From positions 1 through 64,000 of the forward strand of contig NZ_FZOY01000011.1 of NCBI RefSeq assembly GCF_900188335.1: DNA of 64,000 bases, read 5' to 3'. Under the pieces are notes generated by a model. It had not been told where the DNA came from, did not search any database, and worked only from the letters and a program-made list of their open reading frames with translations. Below, piece after piece: positions 44,515 through 59,552 of the stretch. The first letter of the stretch is position 1; each line of letters opens with the position of its first letter. Origin of the DNA: Tropicimonas sediminicola. Its GTDB lineage: Bacteria; Pseudomonadota; Alphaproteobacteria; Rhodobacterales; Rhodobacteraceae. Made by a program: the position numbers and the translations under genes.

Positions 44515-44558
44515 GCGACGCGGGACCTCACGTTCTTCCTGGTCCCGATACCCTTGCA

Positions 44559-44587
44559 GAAGGCAGCGCCCATCGGGCGCTTCCTTC
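44559..44587. terminator. hairpin between convergent PLP-enzyme and dnaE genes
   Basis: GAAGG and AGCGCCC (44559-44571) pair with GGGCGCT and CCTTC (44575-44587) with one mismatch and a 3-nt loop. There is no T run on either side, so it may slow transcription or protect 3' ends of both transcripts. It touches the dnaE stop. Confidence 0.45.
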
Positions 44588-48046
<3,459 letters not shown>

Positions 48047-48177
48047 GCCGGAGACCCTAGGCGAGCGCCGCGGACAATGAAACGGGTTGATTGCGGGGCC
48101 GCGATTTGCCATTGCGAATCGCCGCGCAAATCGGACATTGGCGCGTCGCATTTCATCGTCCGCGAAAGGGTTGGCCG

Positions 48178-48945
48178 GTGTCTGATTTTCTCTTCTTCGC
48201 AGTGGTCGGCTTCCTCGCGCAGCTCGTCGACGGTGCGCTCGGCATGGGCTTCGGCGTGATCAGTTCCGCCATCCTCTTCGGCAGCGGCGTCGCCCCGCCG
48301 CTGGTCTCCGCAACGGTCAACGCCGCCAAGATCCCGACCGGCTTCGTCGCCGGCCTGTCGCACTGGCGCTTCCGCAACATCGACCCGGCGCTGCTGCGCA
48401 CGCTCGCCATCGGCGGCATCCTCGGAGGGGTCGCCGGCGGCCTGACCCTGACGCATCTCAAGGGCGGCGTGCTGACCCTTCTGATTTCCGCCTACCTTAT
48501 CTTCATGGGCACGACCGTCATCCTGCGCGGGATCCGCGGACGCGCGCCGCGGACCCTTCGCAGCCGCAACACAGCCGTCATCGGCGCGGCCGGCGGCCTG
48601 ATCGAGGGAATCGGCGGCAGCTGGGGCCCCGTGGTCACCCCTGCGCTGACCGCGTCGGGCGTGCCGCCAAACCGCGCGATCGGCAGCGGCGCGGTGGCTG
48701 AACTCTTCGTCTCGATCGCGGTCTTCGCGACCCTCGCGGTGGGGTACTTCGCCGGAAGCTGGGCGCCGCAGCCCGGGCGGGGCCTGTTGATCCCGGTCCT
48801 CGGCCTGCTCGCTGGCGGCGTGCCCGCGGCGGTGTTCGGCGGCTGGCTCGCCTCCAGAGCGCCGCGCCGTCCGCTCACCATCGGCGTCGGCCTGCTGGCG
48901 CTCAGCATCGGCATCTACCGGCTGATCGACACGCTCTGGGCCTGA
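48178..48945 (+). CDS. TSUP (TauE/SafE) family sulfite/anion exporter
   Basis: The protein is 255 residues with about eight membrane helices in two repeats. The Gly-x-Gly-x-Gly-Val-Ile-Ser and Ser-Ala-Thr-Val-Asn-Ala-Ala-Lys-Ile-Pro segments and the later Ile-Gly-Gly-Ser-Trp-Gly-Pro-Val repeat mark the TauE/SafE family, which exports sulfite, sulfoacetate or related organic anions. A GTG start at 48178 with AAGGG upstream is used. It is divergent from dnaE. A link to sulfite supply or release beside the sqd operon is possible but not shown. Confidence 0.88.
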   Translation: MSDFLFFAVVGFLAQLVDGALGMGFGVISSAILFGSGVAPPLVSATVNAAKIPTGFVAGLSHWRFRNIDPALLRTLAIGGILGGVAGGLTLTHLKGGVLTLLISAYLIFMGTTVILRGIRGRAPRTLRSRNTAVIGAAGGLIEGIGGSWGPVVTPALTASGVPPNRAIGSGAVAELFVSIAVFATLAVGYFAGSWAPQPGRGLLIPVLGLLAGGVPAAVFGGWLASRAPRRPLTIGVGLLALSIGIYRLIDTLWA

Positions 48946-49160
48946 GACAGGGGCCCAGGCGCCGCATCCCGCCCTCCCCGATTCTCTCGCCGCCCAGAAA
49001 TCGGGCAGATGCGGCGCGTTAAGGCATTTCCACCGCCCACGCGCTTGCAATGCCCGCCGGTTTTGGCTTTGCTGCCCTGTGCAACAGGGCCGCGCGTCTT
49101 CTACGCCGCATCGAGGACGCGCCCGGGGTCAGGGCAAATGGTACCGCGGCGGACGACCGG

Positions 49161-50606
49161 ATGCAGACCACCTTTCGCCTGAACGGAAAGACCGTGCATG
49201 TCACGGCAGAACCGACGCGAACCCTGCTCGACTGGCTGCGCGAGGATCGCGGCCTGACCGGCACCAAGGAGGGCTGCAACGAGGGCGATTGCGGCGCCTG
49301 CACCGTGATGGTGACCGATCCCGCAGGCCAGGCGCGGGCGCTCAATGCCTGCATCCTTTTCCTGCCCCAGCTCGAAGGGAAATCCGTGCGCACCGTCGAA
49401 GGCTTGGCCGGGCCGGACGGCACGCTGCACCCGGTCCAGCAGGCGATGATCGACCACCACGGCAGCCAGTGCGGATTCTGCACCCCCGGCTTCGTCATGT
49501 CGATGGCCGTGGCCCATCTCGACGGCAAGACGGATCACGACGACCAGTTGGCCGGCAATCTCTGCCGCTGCACCGGCTACGCCCCGATCGTCCGCGCCGC
49601 CGAGGCCGCCGCCTCCGAACCGGTGCCGGATTGGCTCGCGCAGGCCCCCGATTTCACCTGTCCCGAAATATCCTCGGGCGGGCGCGCCGACGGCGCGCGG
49701 GGGGCAGACAGCACCCCGGAGGGGCAACGCCCCGACGCGAGCAAGGAGGCGGAGGTGGCCCGGCCCACCTCCTCCGACGCGCTCGCCACCTGGTACGCGG
49801 CCCATCCCGACGCCACCCTCGTGGCCGGAGCCACCGATGTCGGTCTCTGGGTCACCAAGGGGCTGCGCGACCTGCGCCCCCTCGCATTCCTCGGCCATTG
49901 CAACGACCTCCGGGCCATTTCCGTGGGCGAGGACGAGATCCGCATCGGCGCCATGGCCACGATGGAAGAGCTTCGCAACGCCGTGGCACCCCTCCACCCG
50001 AGCCTCGGTGAACTGCTCCGCCGCTTCGCCTCCCGGCAGGTCCGCAATGCAGCAACGCTGGGCGGCAACATCGCCAATGGCTCGCCAATCGGCGACGCGC
50101 CCCCCGCGCTGATCGCCCTCGGCGCCAGTCTCCACCTGCGAATGGGGGACGCCCGCCGAAGCCTCCCGCTCGAGGCGTTCTTCCTGGACTACGGCAAGCA
50201 GGACAGGGCCCCGGGCGAGTTCGTCGAGGCCATCAGCATCCCGCGCCAGCCGGATACCCTTCGCTGCTACAAGCTCTCCAAGCGTTTCGACCAGGACATC
50301 TCCGCGGTCTGCGGCTGCTTCAACCTGCCGATCGAGAACGGGGTGATCGCCGGCCCGCGCGTCGCCTTCGGCGGCATGGCCGCCACCCCGAAGCGCGCCG
50401 CCCATGTCGAGGCGGCGCTGTACGGCAAACCCCTCTCCGAAGCCACGGTCGAGGCCGCCTTGCCCGCCTTTGCCGAAGATTTCACGCCGATCTCCGACAT
50501 GCGCGCCTCCGCAGAATACCGGCTGACGGTGGCGCAGAACATGCTCCGCCGCTGCCTCGCCGAAACATCGGGCCATGCCACCAGCGTTCTGGAGCTGCGT
50601 CCATGA
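49161..50606 (+). CDS. xdhA: xanthine dehydrogenase small subunit XdhA
   Basis: The protein is 481 residues. The N-terminal 165 residues bind two [2Fe-2S] clusters through CNEGDCGAC and CGFC...CRC. The FAD domain starts after about 205 with the Ala-Gly-Ala-Thr-Asp motif and contains Gly-Gly-Asn-Ile-Ala. XdhAB oxidises hypoxanthine and xanthine to urate. Residues about 166-200, between the domains, are a Gly/Ala/Asp-rich insert coded largely by the 55-bp repeat at 49658. ATG 49161 gives the conserved start although the frame is open upstream. The stop overlaps the xdhB ATG. Confidence 0.95.
   Translation: MQTTFRLNGKTVHVTAEPTRTLLDWLREDRGLTGTKEGCNEGDCGACTVMVTDPAGQARALNACILFLPQLEGKSVRTVEGLAGPDGTLHPVQQAMIDHHGSQCGFCTPGFVMSMAVAHLDGKTDHDDQLAGNLCRCTGYAPIVRAAEAAASEPVPDWLAQAPDFTCPEISSGGRADGARGADSTPEGQRPDASKEAEVARPTSSDALATWYAAHPDATLVAGATDVGLWVTKGLRDLRPLAFLGHCNDLRAISVGEDEIRIGAMATMEELRNAVAPLHPSLGELLRRFASRQVRNAATLGGNIANGSPIGDAPPALIALGASLHLRMGDARRSLPLEAFFLDYGKQDRAPGEFVEAISIPRQPDTLRCYKLSKRFDQDISAVCGCFNLPIENGVIAGPRVAFGGMAATPKRAAHVEAALYGKPLSEATVEAALPAFAEDFTPISDMRASAEYRLTVAQNMLRRCLAETSGHATSVLELRP
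49658..49712 (+). repeat. 55-bp hairpin repeat inside xdhA
   Basis: This element is 48/55 identical to the reverse complement of 51772-51826 inside xdhB. Both start CTGTCC, contain GAAATATCCTCGGG, then a 7-bp hairpin, and end GGGGGGCAGAC. Here the hairpin is GCGCGCC-GAC-GGCGCGC (49682-49698). It lies in the linker between the iron-sulfur and FAD domains and keeps the reading frame open. Confidence 0.85.
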
Positions 50607-52972
50607 GCGTCGCGAAGCCCCTGCCCCACGACGCCGCGCGGCTGCATGTCACCGGCCAGGCCCGCTACGTGGACGACATCCCGACCCCGCGCGACAGCCT
50701 GCACCTCGCCTTCGGCCTCTCGTCCATCGCCGCCGGGCAGATCACGTCTATGGAGCTCGACGCGGTGCGCAACGCACCAGGGGTCGTCGCTGTCCTGACG
50801 GCCAAGGACCTGCCGGCGGAGAACGACGTCTCGCCCGCGCCGACCTTTCACGAAGAACTGCTGTCGAGCGGCGAGGTCTTCTACCTTGGCCAGCCGATCT
50901 TTCTCGTGGTGGCCACCAGCCACCTCGCCGCCCGCCGTGCGGCGCGCCTCGGCGAGGTGCGCTATTCGGAGACCAGGCCGATCCTGACCATCGACGAGGC
51001 GCTGGCCGCCGACTGGCGGTTCGAGGAAGGCCCCCGGATCTATGCGAAGGGCGATCCCGACGCCGCCATCGCCGGCGCGGCGCATGTCGTCGAAGGCTCG
51101 ATGGAGATTGGCGGGCAAGAGCATTTCTATCTCGAAGGCCAGGCCGCGCTGGCCCTGCCGCAAGAAGGCGGGGACATGGTGATCCATGCCTCCTCGCAGC
51201 ACCCGACCGAGATCCAGCACAAGGTGGCGGAGGCCCTCGGGATCCCGATGCATGGCGTGCGCGTCGAGGTGCGGCGGATGGGCGGAGGCTTCGGCGGCAA
51301 GGAAAGCCAGGGCAACCACCTCGCGGTGGCCTGCGCGGTGGCGGCGCGGGCGACCGGCCGGCCCTGCAAGATGCGCTACGACCGCGACGACGACATGGTG
51401 ATCACCGGCAAGCGCCACGACTTCCGGATCAGCTATCGCGCCGGGGTCGATGCGGAGGGCCGGATCGCCGGCATCGCCTTCGAGCATTTCTGCCGCTGCG
51501 GCTGGTCGCTCGACCTCTCGCTGCCGGTGGCCGACCGGGCGATGCTGCATGCCGACAACGCCTACCTTCTCGAGAACGTGCGGATCACCTCGCACAGGCT
51601 GCGGACCAACACGCAATCGGCCACCGCCTATCGCGGTTTCGGCGGGCCGCAGGGGATGCTCGGCATCGAGCGGGTGATGGACCATGTGGCCCATGTGGTC
51701 GGGCGCGATCCGCTGGAGGTGCGGCGGGCGAATTTCTATGCCGAGGCGCCGTCGAGCGAGGCCGGAGCGGGGCCGTCTGCCCCCCGCTCGCCGCAGGCGA
51801 GCCCCCCCGAGGATATTTCCGGACAGGCGAAGGCAGGCGTTCCGCAAACGACCCCCTACCACATGGAGGTCACCGATTTCATCCTGGGCGGGATGGTCGA
51901 GCGGCTCGCGGCAGACGGGAGGTATGCGGCGCGCCGGCAGGCCGTGGCGGCCTGGAACGCGGAGAACCCCGTGGTGAAAAAGGGGATCGGCTTCAACCCG
52001 GTGAAGTTCGGCATCTCCTTCACGCTGACGCATCTGAACCAGGCCGGCGCGCTGGTGCATGTCTATACCGACGGCTCGATCCACCTGAACCACGGCGGCA
52101 CCGAGATGGGCCAGGGGCTGTTCCAGAAGGTCGCGCAGGTCGCCGCATCCCGGTTCGGCGTGGGCCTCGACCATGTGAAGATCACCGCGACCGATACCGG
52201 CAAGGTGCCCAACACATCGGCGACGGCGGCCTCCTCCGGCTCCGACCTCAACGGCATGGCCGTCCAGGCGGCCTGCGACACGATCCGCGACAGGTTGGCG
52301 GGTTTCGTGGCCGAACGGTTCCAGGCGGACCCGGCCACCGTTCGGTTCGAGGGGCGCGCGGTCCATGTCGGGACGGAAGCGATCCCGTTCGAGACCGTGG
52401 TACTCGAGGCCTACCAGGCACGGATCAGCCTCAGCGCGACCGGCTTCTACAAGACGCCGGATATCTCCTGGGACCGCATCCGCGGCACAGGGCGGCCGTT
52501 CTTCTACTTCGCCTATGGCGCGGCGATCACCGAGGTCGCCGTCGATACGCTGACCGGCGAATACCGCATCCTGCGCACCGACATCCTGCACGATGCCGGT
52601 GCCTCGCTAAACCCGGCGCTCGACATCGGGCAGATCGAGGGCGGCTACGTCCAGGGGGCAGGCTGGCTGACCACCGAGGAACTGGTCTGGAACGACAAGG
52701 GCCGGCTGATGACCCACGCGCCCTCGACCTACAAGATCCCCGCCTGCTCCGACCGGCCCGCGGTCTTCAACGTGGCGCTCTGGGACGCCCCGAACCGGGC
52801 CGACACGATCTACCGCTCCAAGGCGGTGGGCGAGCCGCCCTTCATGCTCGGGATCTCGGCCTTCCTCGCGCTGTCGGATGCGGTGGCCGCCTGCGGCCCC
52901 GGCTATCCCGCGCTCGACGCGCCGGCGACGCCGGAGCGGGTGCTCGCGGCCATCGAGAGGGTGCGCGCGTGA
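50603..52972 (+). CDS. xdhB: xanthine dehydrogenase large (molybdopterin) subunit XdhB
   Basis: The protein is 789 residues. It carries the molybdopterin-binding segments GGGFGGKE near 230 and a Gly-Gly-Thr-Glu-Met-Gly-Gln-Gly loop near 500, and the catalytic glutamate Glu744 in VGEPPF. It is the subunit that hydroxylates hypoxanthine and xanthine. Around residues 385-412 a Pro/Ser/Ala-rich insert is coded by a second, inverted copy of the 55-bp repeat. It is coupled to xdhA by ATGA and to xdhC by GTGA. Confidence 0.96.
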   Translation: MSVAKPLPHDAARLHVTGQARYVDDIPTPRDSLHLAFGLSSIAAGQITSMELDAVRNAPGVVAVLTAKDLPAENDVSPAPTFHEELLSSGEVFYLGQPIFLVVATSHLAARRAARLGEVRYSETRPILTIDEALAADWRFEEGPRIYAKGDPDAAIAGAAHVVEGSMEIGGQEHFYLEGQAALALPQEGGDMVIHASSQHPTEIQHKVAEALGIPMHGVRVEVRRMGGGFGGKESQGNHLAVACAVAARATGRPCKMRYDRDDDMVITGKRHDFRISYRAGVDAEGRIAGIAFEHFCRCGWSLDLSLPVADRAMLHADNAYLLENVRITSHRLRTNTQSATAYRGFGGPQGMLGIERVMDHVAHVVGRDPLEVRRANFYAEAPSSEAGAGPSAPRSPQASPPEDISGQAKAGVPQTTPYHMEVTDFILGGMVERLAADGRYAARRQAVAAWNAENPVVKKGIGFNPVKFGISFTLTHLNQAGALVHVYTDGSIHLNHGGTEMGQGLFQKVAQVAASRFGVGLDHVKITATDTGKVPNTSATAASSGSDLNGMAVQAACDTIRDRLAGFVAERFQADPATVRFEGRAVHVGTEAIPFETVVLEAYQARISLSATGFYKTPDISWDRIRGTGRPFFYFAYGAAITEVAVDTLTGEYRILRTDILHDAGASLNPALDIGQIEGGYVQGAGWLTTEELVWNDKGRLMTHAPSTYKIPACSDRPAVFNVALWDAPNRADTIYRSKAVGEPPFMLGISAFLALSDAVAACGPGYPALDAPATPERVLAAIERVRA
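51772..51826 (-). repeat. 55-bp hairpin repeat inside xdhB (inverted copy)
   Basis: Read on the minus strand this matches the xdhA copy at 48 of 55 positions. The hairpin is GCTCGCC-TGC-GGCGAGC. Relative to the xdhA copy, stem position 27 changes from G to T and its partner 39 from C to A, a compensatory pair that keeps the stem. It is in frame in xdhB and produces a Pro/Ser-rich segment. Confidence 0.85.
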
Positions 52973-53921
52973 GTTTTGCTCCCGACCCGCTGAAACAGGC
53001 CGTGGCAAGTCATGGCCGCGTCGCCCGCGTCGTGGTGGCCGAGGTGCGCGGCTCCGCCCCGCGCGAGGCCGGAGCGGCGATGCTGGTCTGGCATAGCGGA
53101 CAGAAGGGCACGATCGGCGGCGGGGCGCTGGAACTCGAGGCGACGCAAGCGGCCCGTGTTGCGCTGGAGACAGGCTCCGGCGCGGTCAGCCGGCATCCGC
53201 TGGGGCCGTCGCTCGGCCAGTGCTGCGGTGGCGTCGTGACGCTGGTGACGGAGGTGTTCGACGCGGTGGCGCTGGACGCGCTGCTGCGGCAGGCACGGGA
53301 CGGGTGGATCGCGCGTGCCGTCGAGGCGGCAGCCGAGCCCTCGCTCGGCCTGCGCCAGATCCTGCGCGACATTCGCAACGGATCGGCCGCGCCCGGCGCC
53401 GTCATGCGCGGCGGATGGCTGCTGGAGCCGCTCGCGGCGCCGCGGCACGAGCTCTGGCTGCACGGGGCGGGCCATGTGGGCCGCGCCATCGCCGGGGCCG
53501 TCGCGCCGCTTCCCGACTGGCACGTGACCTGGGTCGACACCCATGCCGACCGGTTTCCCGCGACCCTGCCCTACGGCGTGGCACCGCTGGTGGCCGCCGA
53601 GCCCGCGCGGGCGGTGGCCCATGCGCCGCGCGACGTGCATCACCTGATCCTGACCTATTCCCACGCACTCGACCTGGCGCTCTGCCACGCCGTGCTGGAA
53701 CGCGGTTTCGCCTCTGCGGGGCTGATCGGTTCGGCAACCAAGTGGCGCCGCTTCCGCAGCCGGCTTCGCGACCTTGGCCATGGCGAGGCCGAGATAGCCC
53801 GCATCACCTGCCCGATCGGCGACCCGTCCTTCGGCAAGCACCCCCAGGCCATCGCCGTTGGAGTGACCGCCATGCTACTGAAAACCGCCGCCGCCGCGGC
53901 CCCGGCCATGGACCGCCCCGC

Positions 53922-53925
<4 letters not shown>
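52969..53925 (+). CDS. xdhC: xanthine dehydrogenase accessory protein XdhC
   Basis: The protein is 318 residues with the XdhC/CoxI layout: an N-terminal domain with RGSAPREAG near 28, and a C-terminal Rossmann domain starting at Gly-Ala-Gly-His-Val-Gly near 165, plus a final GxHP-like segment. XdhC binds molybdenum cofactor and promotes its sulfuration before insertion into XdhB. GTG at 52969 overlaps the xdhB stop by four bases, and its stop overlaps the GTG of the ABC ATPase gene, tying xanthine dehydrogenase to the transporter. Confidence 0.93.
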
Positions 53926-55477
<1,552 letters not shown>

Positions 55478-55481
<4 letters not shown>

Positions 55482-56560
55482 TCCGGCTGGAGAAACGCCC
55501 CACGCCGTCCCGCTTCTGGACGTGGTCCACCCCCGTTCTTGCCGTGCTGCTCACGATGATCGCGGGCGGGCTGATGTTCGCGGCACTCGGCAAGAACCCC
55601 TTCATCGCGATCAAGACGATCTTCTACGATCCGATCCTCGGCGAATTCGCCTTCTACTACCGCGGGCAACTGCTGGTGAAGGCGGGGCCGCTGATCCTCA
55701 TCGCCGTCGGCCTCGCCATGGGCTTCAGGGCCGGCATCTGGAACATCGGGGCCGAGGGGCAATACATCATCGGCGCGATCTGCGGCGCCGCGGTGGGGCT
55801 CGCCTTCTACCCGGCGGAAAGCTGGATCATCTTTCCGCTGATGATCGTCGCGGGCGCGCTCGGCGGCCTGCTCTGGGCGATGATCCCGGCGATTCTGAAG
55901 GTCCGCTTCAAGACCAACGAGATCCTTGTTTCGCTGCTGCTGGTCTACGTCGCCGAGCAGTTGCTGGCGGCGATGGCGCTCGGGCCGCTGCGCAATCCGG
56001 AGGCCTCGGGCTTCCCCGGCTCCCGCAACCTCCAGCAATACCCCTCCGCCGCCAACACCGAGATCATTCCGGGCACCGGCATGCACTGGGGCGTCGCCGC
56101 GGCGCTGATCGCTGTGGTCTTCGCCTATGTCCTGCTGTCGCGGCACCTGACCGGGTTTCACATCCGGCTCGCCGGACAGAGCCCGCGCGCGGCCCGTTTC
56201 GGCGGCGTCAATCCGACCGCGCTGGTGGTGTTCTGCATGGGCGTGTCGGGCGCGCTGGCCGGCATGGCCGGCATGTTCGAGGTCTCCGGTCCGGCCGGCC
56301 AGATCTCGATCGACTTCAACTCCGGCTACGGCTTCACGGCGATCATCGTGGCGTTCCTCGGCCGCCTGCACCCGATCGGCATCCTGATGGCCGGCCTGCT
56401 GATGGCGCTGACCTATATCGGCGGCGAGGCCGCACAGGCGACGATGCAGATCCCGGCCGCCGCGATCCAGGCCTTCCAGGGAATGCTGCTGTTCTTTCTT
56501 CTGGGGCTCGACGTGCTCTCCAACTATCGTTTCCGACTGCCCCGGGAGGGCGTGGCCTGA
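55478..56560 (+). CDS. nucleoside-type ABC transporter permease 1
   Basis: The protein is 360 residues with about ten membrane helices of the BPD_transp_2 class. The Gly-Ile-Trp-Asn-Ile-Gly-Ala-Glu-Gly-Gln motif near 89 is diagnostic of the YufP-type permease paired with BMP binding proteins. GTG 55478 overlaps the ATPase stop (GTGA). Its stop overlaps permease 2 by one base. Confidence 0.93.
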
Positions 56561-57492
56561 TGGACCTGTCTTCGATCAACTGGGTGCTGCTGCTGGCCTC
56601 GCTCATGGTGGCGGCGACGCCGATCCTGCTGGCGGGCATCGGCGAGCTGGTGGTGGAGCGCGCGGGCGTGCTGAACCTCGGCGTCGAGGGGATGATGATC
56701 ACCGGCGCAATCAGCGGTTTCGCCATCGCGATCAACACCGGCAGCGTGACGCTGGGTTTCATCGCCGCCGCCGCGGCCGGCGCCCTGCTGTCCCTGCTCT
56801 TCGGCTTCCTGACCCAGTACCTGCTGTCGAACCAGGTCGCCACGGGCCTCGCGCTGACGCTCTTCGGGCTGGGGCTGTCGTCGCTGATGGGCCAGGGCTA
56901 TGTCGGCATCAAGGGGCTGAGCGTGCCCGACATCCACCTGCCGATCCTCTCCGATATCCCGGTGCTGGGCCCGATCCTGTTCCGCCACGACGCCATGGTC
57001 TATGTCTCGATCCTGATCGTGGCAGGTGTCTGGGCCTTCCTGAAATTCACCCGCGGCGGGCTGATCCTGCGCGCGGTGGGCGAAAGCCACGACGCCGCCC
57101 ATGCGCTCGGCTACAAGGTCGTGCGGATCCGGCTCATGGCCATCGCCTTCGGCGGCGCCTGCGCCGGTCTCGGCGGCGCCTACCTGAGCCTCGTGCGCGT
57201 CCCGCAGTGGACCGAGGGCATGACCGCCGGTGCCGGCTGGATCGCCCTCGCGCTGGTCGTCTTCGCCTCGTGGAAGCCCTGGCGCGTGCTGATCGGCGCC
57301 TACCTCTTCGGCGGGCTGACGGTGCTGCAGCTCAACCTGCAGGCCGCGGGCATGAAGATCCCGGTCGAGTACCTCGCCATGTCGCCCTACATTATCACCA
57401 TCCTCGTTCTGGTCGTCATGTCCTCCCGTGGCGGGCGCGCCGCGCTCAACGCCCCGGCGGAGCTCGGCCGGTCCTTCCACGCCTCGTCGTGA
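56560..57492 (+). CDS. nucleoside-type ABC transporter permease 2
   Basis: The protein is 310 residues with eight to ten membrane helices. The Gly-Val-Leu-Asn-Leu-Gly-Val-Glu-Gly motif near 36 is diagnostic of the YufQ-type permease. The start ATG overlaps the permease 1 TGA (TGATG). It is followed 18 bp later by the ion-channel gene rather than directly by the binding protein. Confidence 0.93.
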   Translation: MDLSSINWVLLLASLMVAATPILLAGIGELVVERAGVLNLGVEGMMITGAISGFAIAINTGSVTLGFIAAAAAGALLSLLFGFLTQYLLSNQVATGLALTLFGLGLSSLMGQGYVGIKGLSVPDIHLPILSDIPVLGPILFRHDAMVYVSILIVAGVWAFLKFTRGGLILRAVGESHDAAHALGYKVVRIRLMAIAFGGACAGLGGAYLSLVRVPQWTEGMTAGAGWIALALVVFASWKPWRVLIGAYLFGGLTVLQLNLQAAGMKIPVEYLAMSPYIITILVLVVMSSRGGRAALNAPAELGRSFHASS

Positions 57493-57510
57493 CCCTGCCG
57501 ATGACCGCCG

Positions 57511-58311
57511 ATGCGCCGCGAAGAATACATACAGATCCTCGACGGAACACACCCCGACCACGGTCGGGGGGTGGCGCTGGTGCACCAGGGGCTGATCGTG
57601 CTGTCGGGGCTGGCGATCTCGCTGGAGACGATACCCGACCTGCCCGGCTGGGCACACACGGCGCTCTTCGCCTTCGAAGCCTTCGTGGTCGCCACCTTCG
57701 TCGTCGAATACCTCGCCCGGATCATCTGCGCCAAGCGCCCGTTCCGCTATATCTTCAGCTTCTGGGGCATCATCGACCTGCTGGCCTGCCTCCCGGCCCT
57801 CCTGATCGTGCAGCAGCAATGGGCCGCCATCCGGTCGCTGCGGCTGCTGCGCCTGATCCGGCTGCTCAAGCTGCTGCACGCCAACCGCGCGCTCATCCGG
57901 CTGGAGCAGGCCCTGGCGAAGAGCCGCGGGGAGTTGCTGGTGTTCAGCTTCCTTGCCGCGATCATCCTTTACATCGCCGGCGTGGGTATCTTCATCTTCG
58001 AGAACGAGGCCCAGCCGGAGGTGTTCTCGTCGATCCCAAAGGGCCTCTGGTGGGCCATTGTCAGCTTCACCACGGTCGGCTACGGCGACATGTATCCGAT
58101 CACGCCGGAGGGGAGATTCTTCACCACGGTGATCCTGTTCCTCGGCCTCGGCGTGATCGCCGTGCCGACAGCGATCATCACCACCGCCCTGATCAACACC
58201 GACCTCAAGGAGACCATCGAGAGAGAGGTCGAGGAAGAGGTCGGTGAAATCGAACGCGAGGTCCGCAAGGACCTGGCACCTTTCAAGCGAAAACCAACAA
58301 GGAGATCCTGA
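57511..58311 (+). CDS. voltage-gated-type potassium channel
   Basis: The protein is 266 residues with six membrane segments. An S4-like helix near 108-125 carries regularly spaced Arg residues (Arg-x2-Arg-Leu-x-Arg-Leu). The pore loop holds the selectivity filter TVGYGD (188-193), which marks K+ selectivity. A charged coiled-coil tail from about 230 follows S6, with many Glu. Channels of this type (KvAP/Kch-like) form tetramers. It lies between permease 2 and the binding protein of a nucleoside ABC importer with gaps of 18 and 2 bp, so it is in the same operon. Confidence 0.92.
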   Translation: MRREEYIQILDGTHPDHGRGVALVHQGLIVLSGLAISLETIPDLPGWAHTALFAFEAFVVATFVVEYLARIICAKRPFRYIFSFWGIIDLLACLPALLIVQQQWAAIRSLRLLRLIRLLKLLHANRALIRLEQALAKSRGELLVFSFLAAIILYIAGVGIFIFENEAQPEVFSSIPKGLWWAIVSFTTVGYGDMYPITPEGRFFTTVILFLGLGVIAVPTAIITTALINTDLKETIEREVEEEVGEIEREVRKDLAPFKRKPTRRS

Positions 58312-58313
58312 AC

Positions 58314-59387
58314 ATGAACATAAAGGCATTGCTCGCCGGCACCGCGCTGGCGCTCGGCCTCGCCGGGGCGGCCGTTGCCCAGGACAAGACGAAGGTGGGC
58401 TTCATCTTCGTCGGCCCGATCGGTGACGGCGGCTGGACCTACGAGCACAACGAGGGCCGCCTGGCTGTGGAGGAGCACTTCGGCGATGCGGTCGAGACCG
58501 TCTACCAGGAGAGCGTGCCCGAGGGCGCCGATGCCGAACGCGCGATGACCCAGATGGCGCTCGGCGGGGCCGACATCATCTTCACCACCTCCTTTGGCTA
58601 CATGGACCCGACGATCAACGTCGCCGCCAAGTTCCCGGACGTGAAGTTCGAGCACGCCACCGGCTTCAAGCGCGCCGACAACGTCTCCACCTACTCGGCC
58701 CGCTTCTACGAAGGCCGCGCGGTGCAGGGCCACATCGCCGGCAAGATGACCAAGACCAACAAGATCGGCTACATCGGCTCCTACCCGATCCCCGAGGTCA
58801 TCCGCGGCATCAACTCCGCCTATATCCACGCCAAGAAGGTGAACCCCGATGTCGAGTTCTCGGTGATCTGGGCCTACACCTGGTTCGATCCGGCTAAGGA
58901 AGCCGACGCTGCCAAGGCGCTGATCGAACAGGGCGCCGACGTGATCCTGCAGCACACCGACTCCACCGCGCCGCAGGCCGCCGCGCAGGAAGCCGGTGAC
59001 GTGATCACCTTCGGCCAGGCCTCCGATATGGCCGAATACGCACCGATGCCGCGCGTCTCCTCGATCATCGACAACTGGGCGCCTTACTACATCGACCGCG
59101 TGCAGGCAGTGATCGACGGCACCTGGGAGAGCATGGACACCTGGGACGGTATCGGCCCGGGCATGGTCGAGATCGGCGAGATCACCGACGCCGTTCCCGC
59201 CGAGGTGAAGGCCGAGGCCGAGGCGCTGCGCGACGCCATCGCCGCTGGCGAGTACCACCCCTTCACCGGCCCGCTGAACAAGCAAGACGGCTCCGCCTGG
59301 CTGGCCGAGGGCGAAGTGGCCGACGACGGCACGCTCGCGGGCATGAACTTCTACGTCGAGGGCCTGACGGGCGAGATCCCGCAATAA
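58314..59387 (+). CDS. BMP family ABC transporter substrate-binding protein
   Basis: The protein is 357 residues with a signal peptide of about 22 residues ending Val-Ala-Gln; no lipobox is seen, so the mature protein is free in the periplasm. BMP (PnrA-like) features are Val-Gly-Phe-Ile-Phe-Val-Gly-Pro-Ile-Gly-Asp-Gly-Gly-Trp at the start and an Asp-Pro-Ala-Lys-Glu segment in the middle. The family binds purine nucleosides or bases, matching the upstream xdh genes. AAGGAG precedes the ATG, and a strong terminator follows. Confidence 0.94.
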   Translation: MNIKALLAGTALALGLAGAAVAQDKTKVGFIFVGPIGDGGWTYEHNEGRLAVEEHFGDAVETVYQESVPEGADAERAMTQMALGGADIIFTTSFGYMDPTINVAAKFPDVKFEHATGFKRADNVSTYSARFYEGRAVQGHIAGKMTKTNKIGYIGSYPIPEVIRGINSAYIHAKKVNPDVEFSVIWAYTWFDPAKEADAAKALIEQGADVILQHTDSTAPQAAAQEAGDVITFGQASDMAEYAPMPRVSSIIDNWAPYYIDRVQAVIDGTWESMDTWDGIGPGMVEIGEITDAVPAEVKAEAEALRDAIAAGEYHPFTGPLNKQDGSAWLAEGEVADDGTLAGMNFYVEGLTGEIPQ

Positions 59388-59410
59388 GCCTCCGGCAGAA
59401 CGATCCGAGA

Positions 59411-59439
59411 AAGGCCCGCCCCCGGCGGGCCTTTTTTTT
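59411..59439 (+). terminator. strong terminator after the xdh/ABC operon
   Basis: AAGGCCCGCC (59411-59420) pairs with GGCGGGCCTT (59424-59433) across a CCC loop, followed by a run of eight T from 59432. It ends the xdh-ABC-channel-BMP transcript. Confidence 0.92.
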
Positions 59440-59552
59440 GCCCCCAAGAGGGCGGAATCGCCAGAACGGGCGGTTTCTGCTATTCTACCTGCGGTTGATC
59501 ATTGCTTCAGATCATTTTCCGATTTCGCACGAGTTACTTGGGAGGGGAAATC

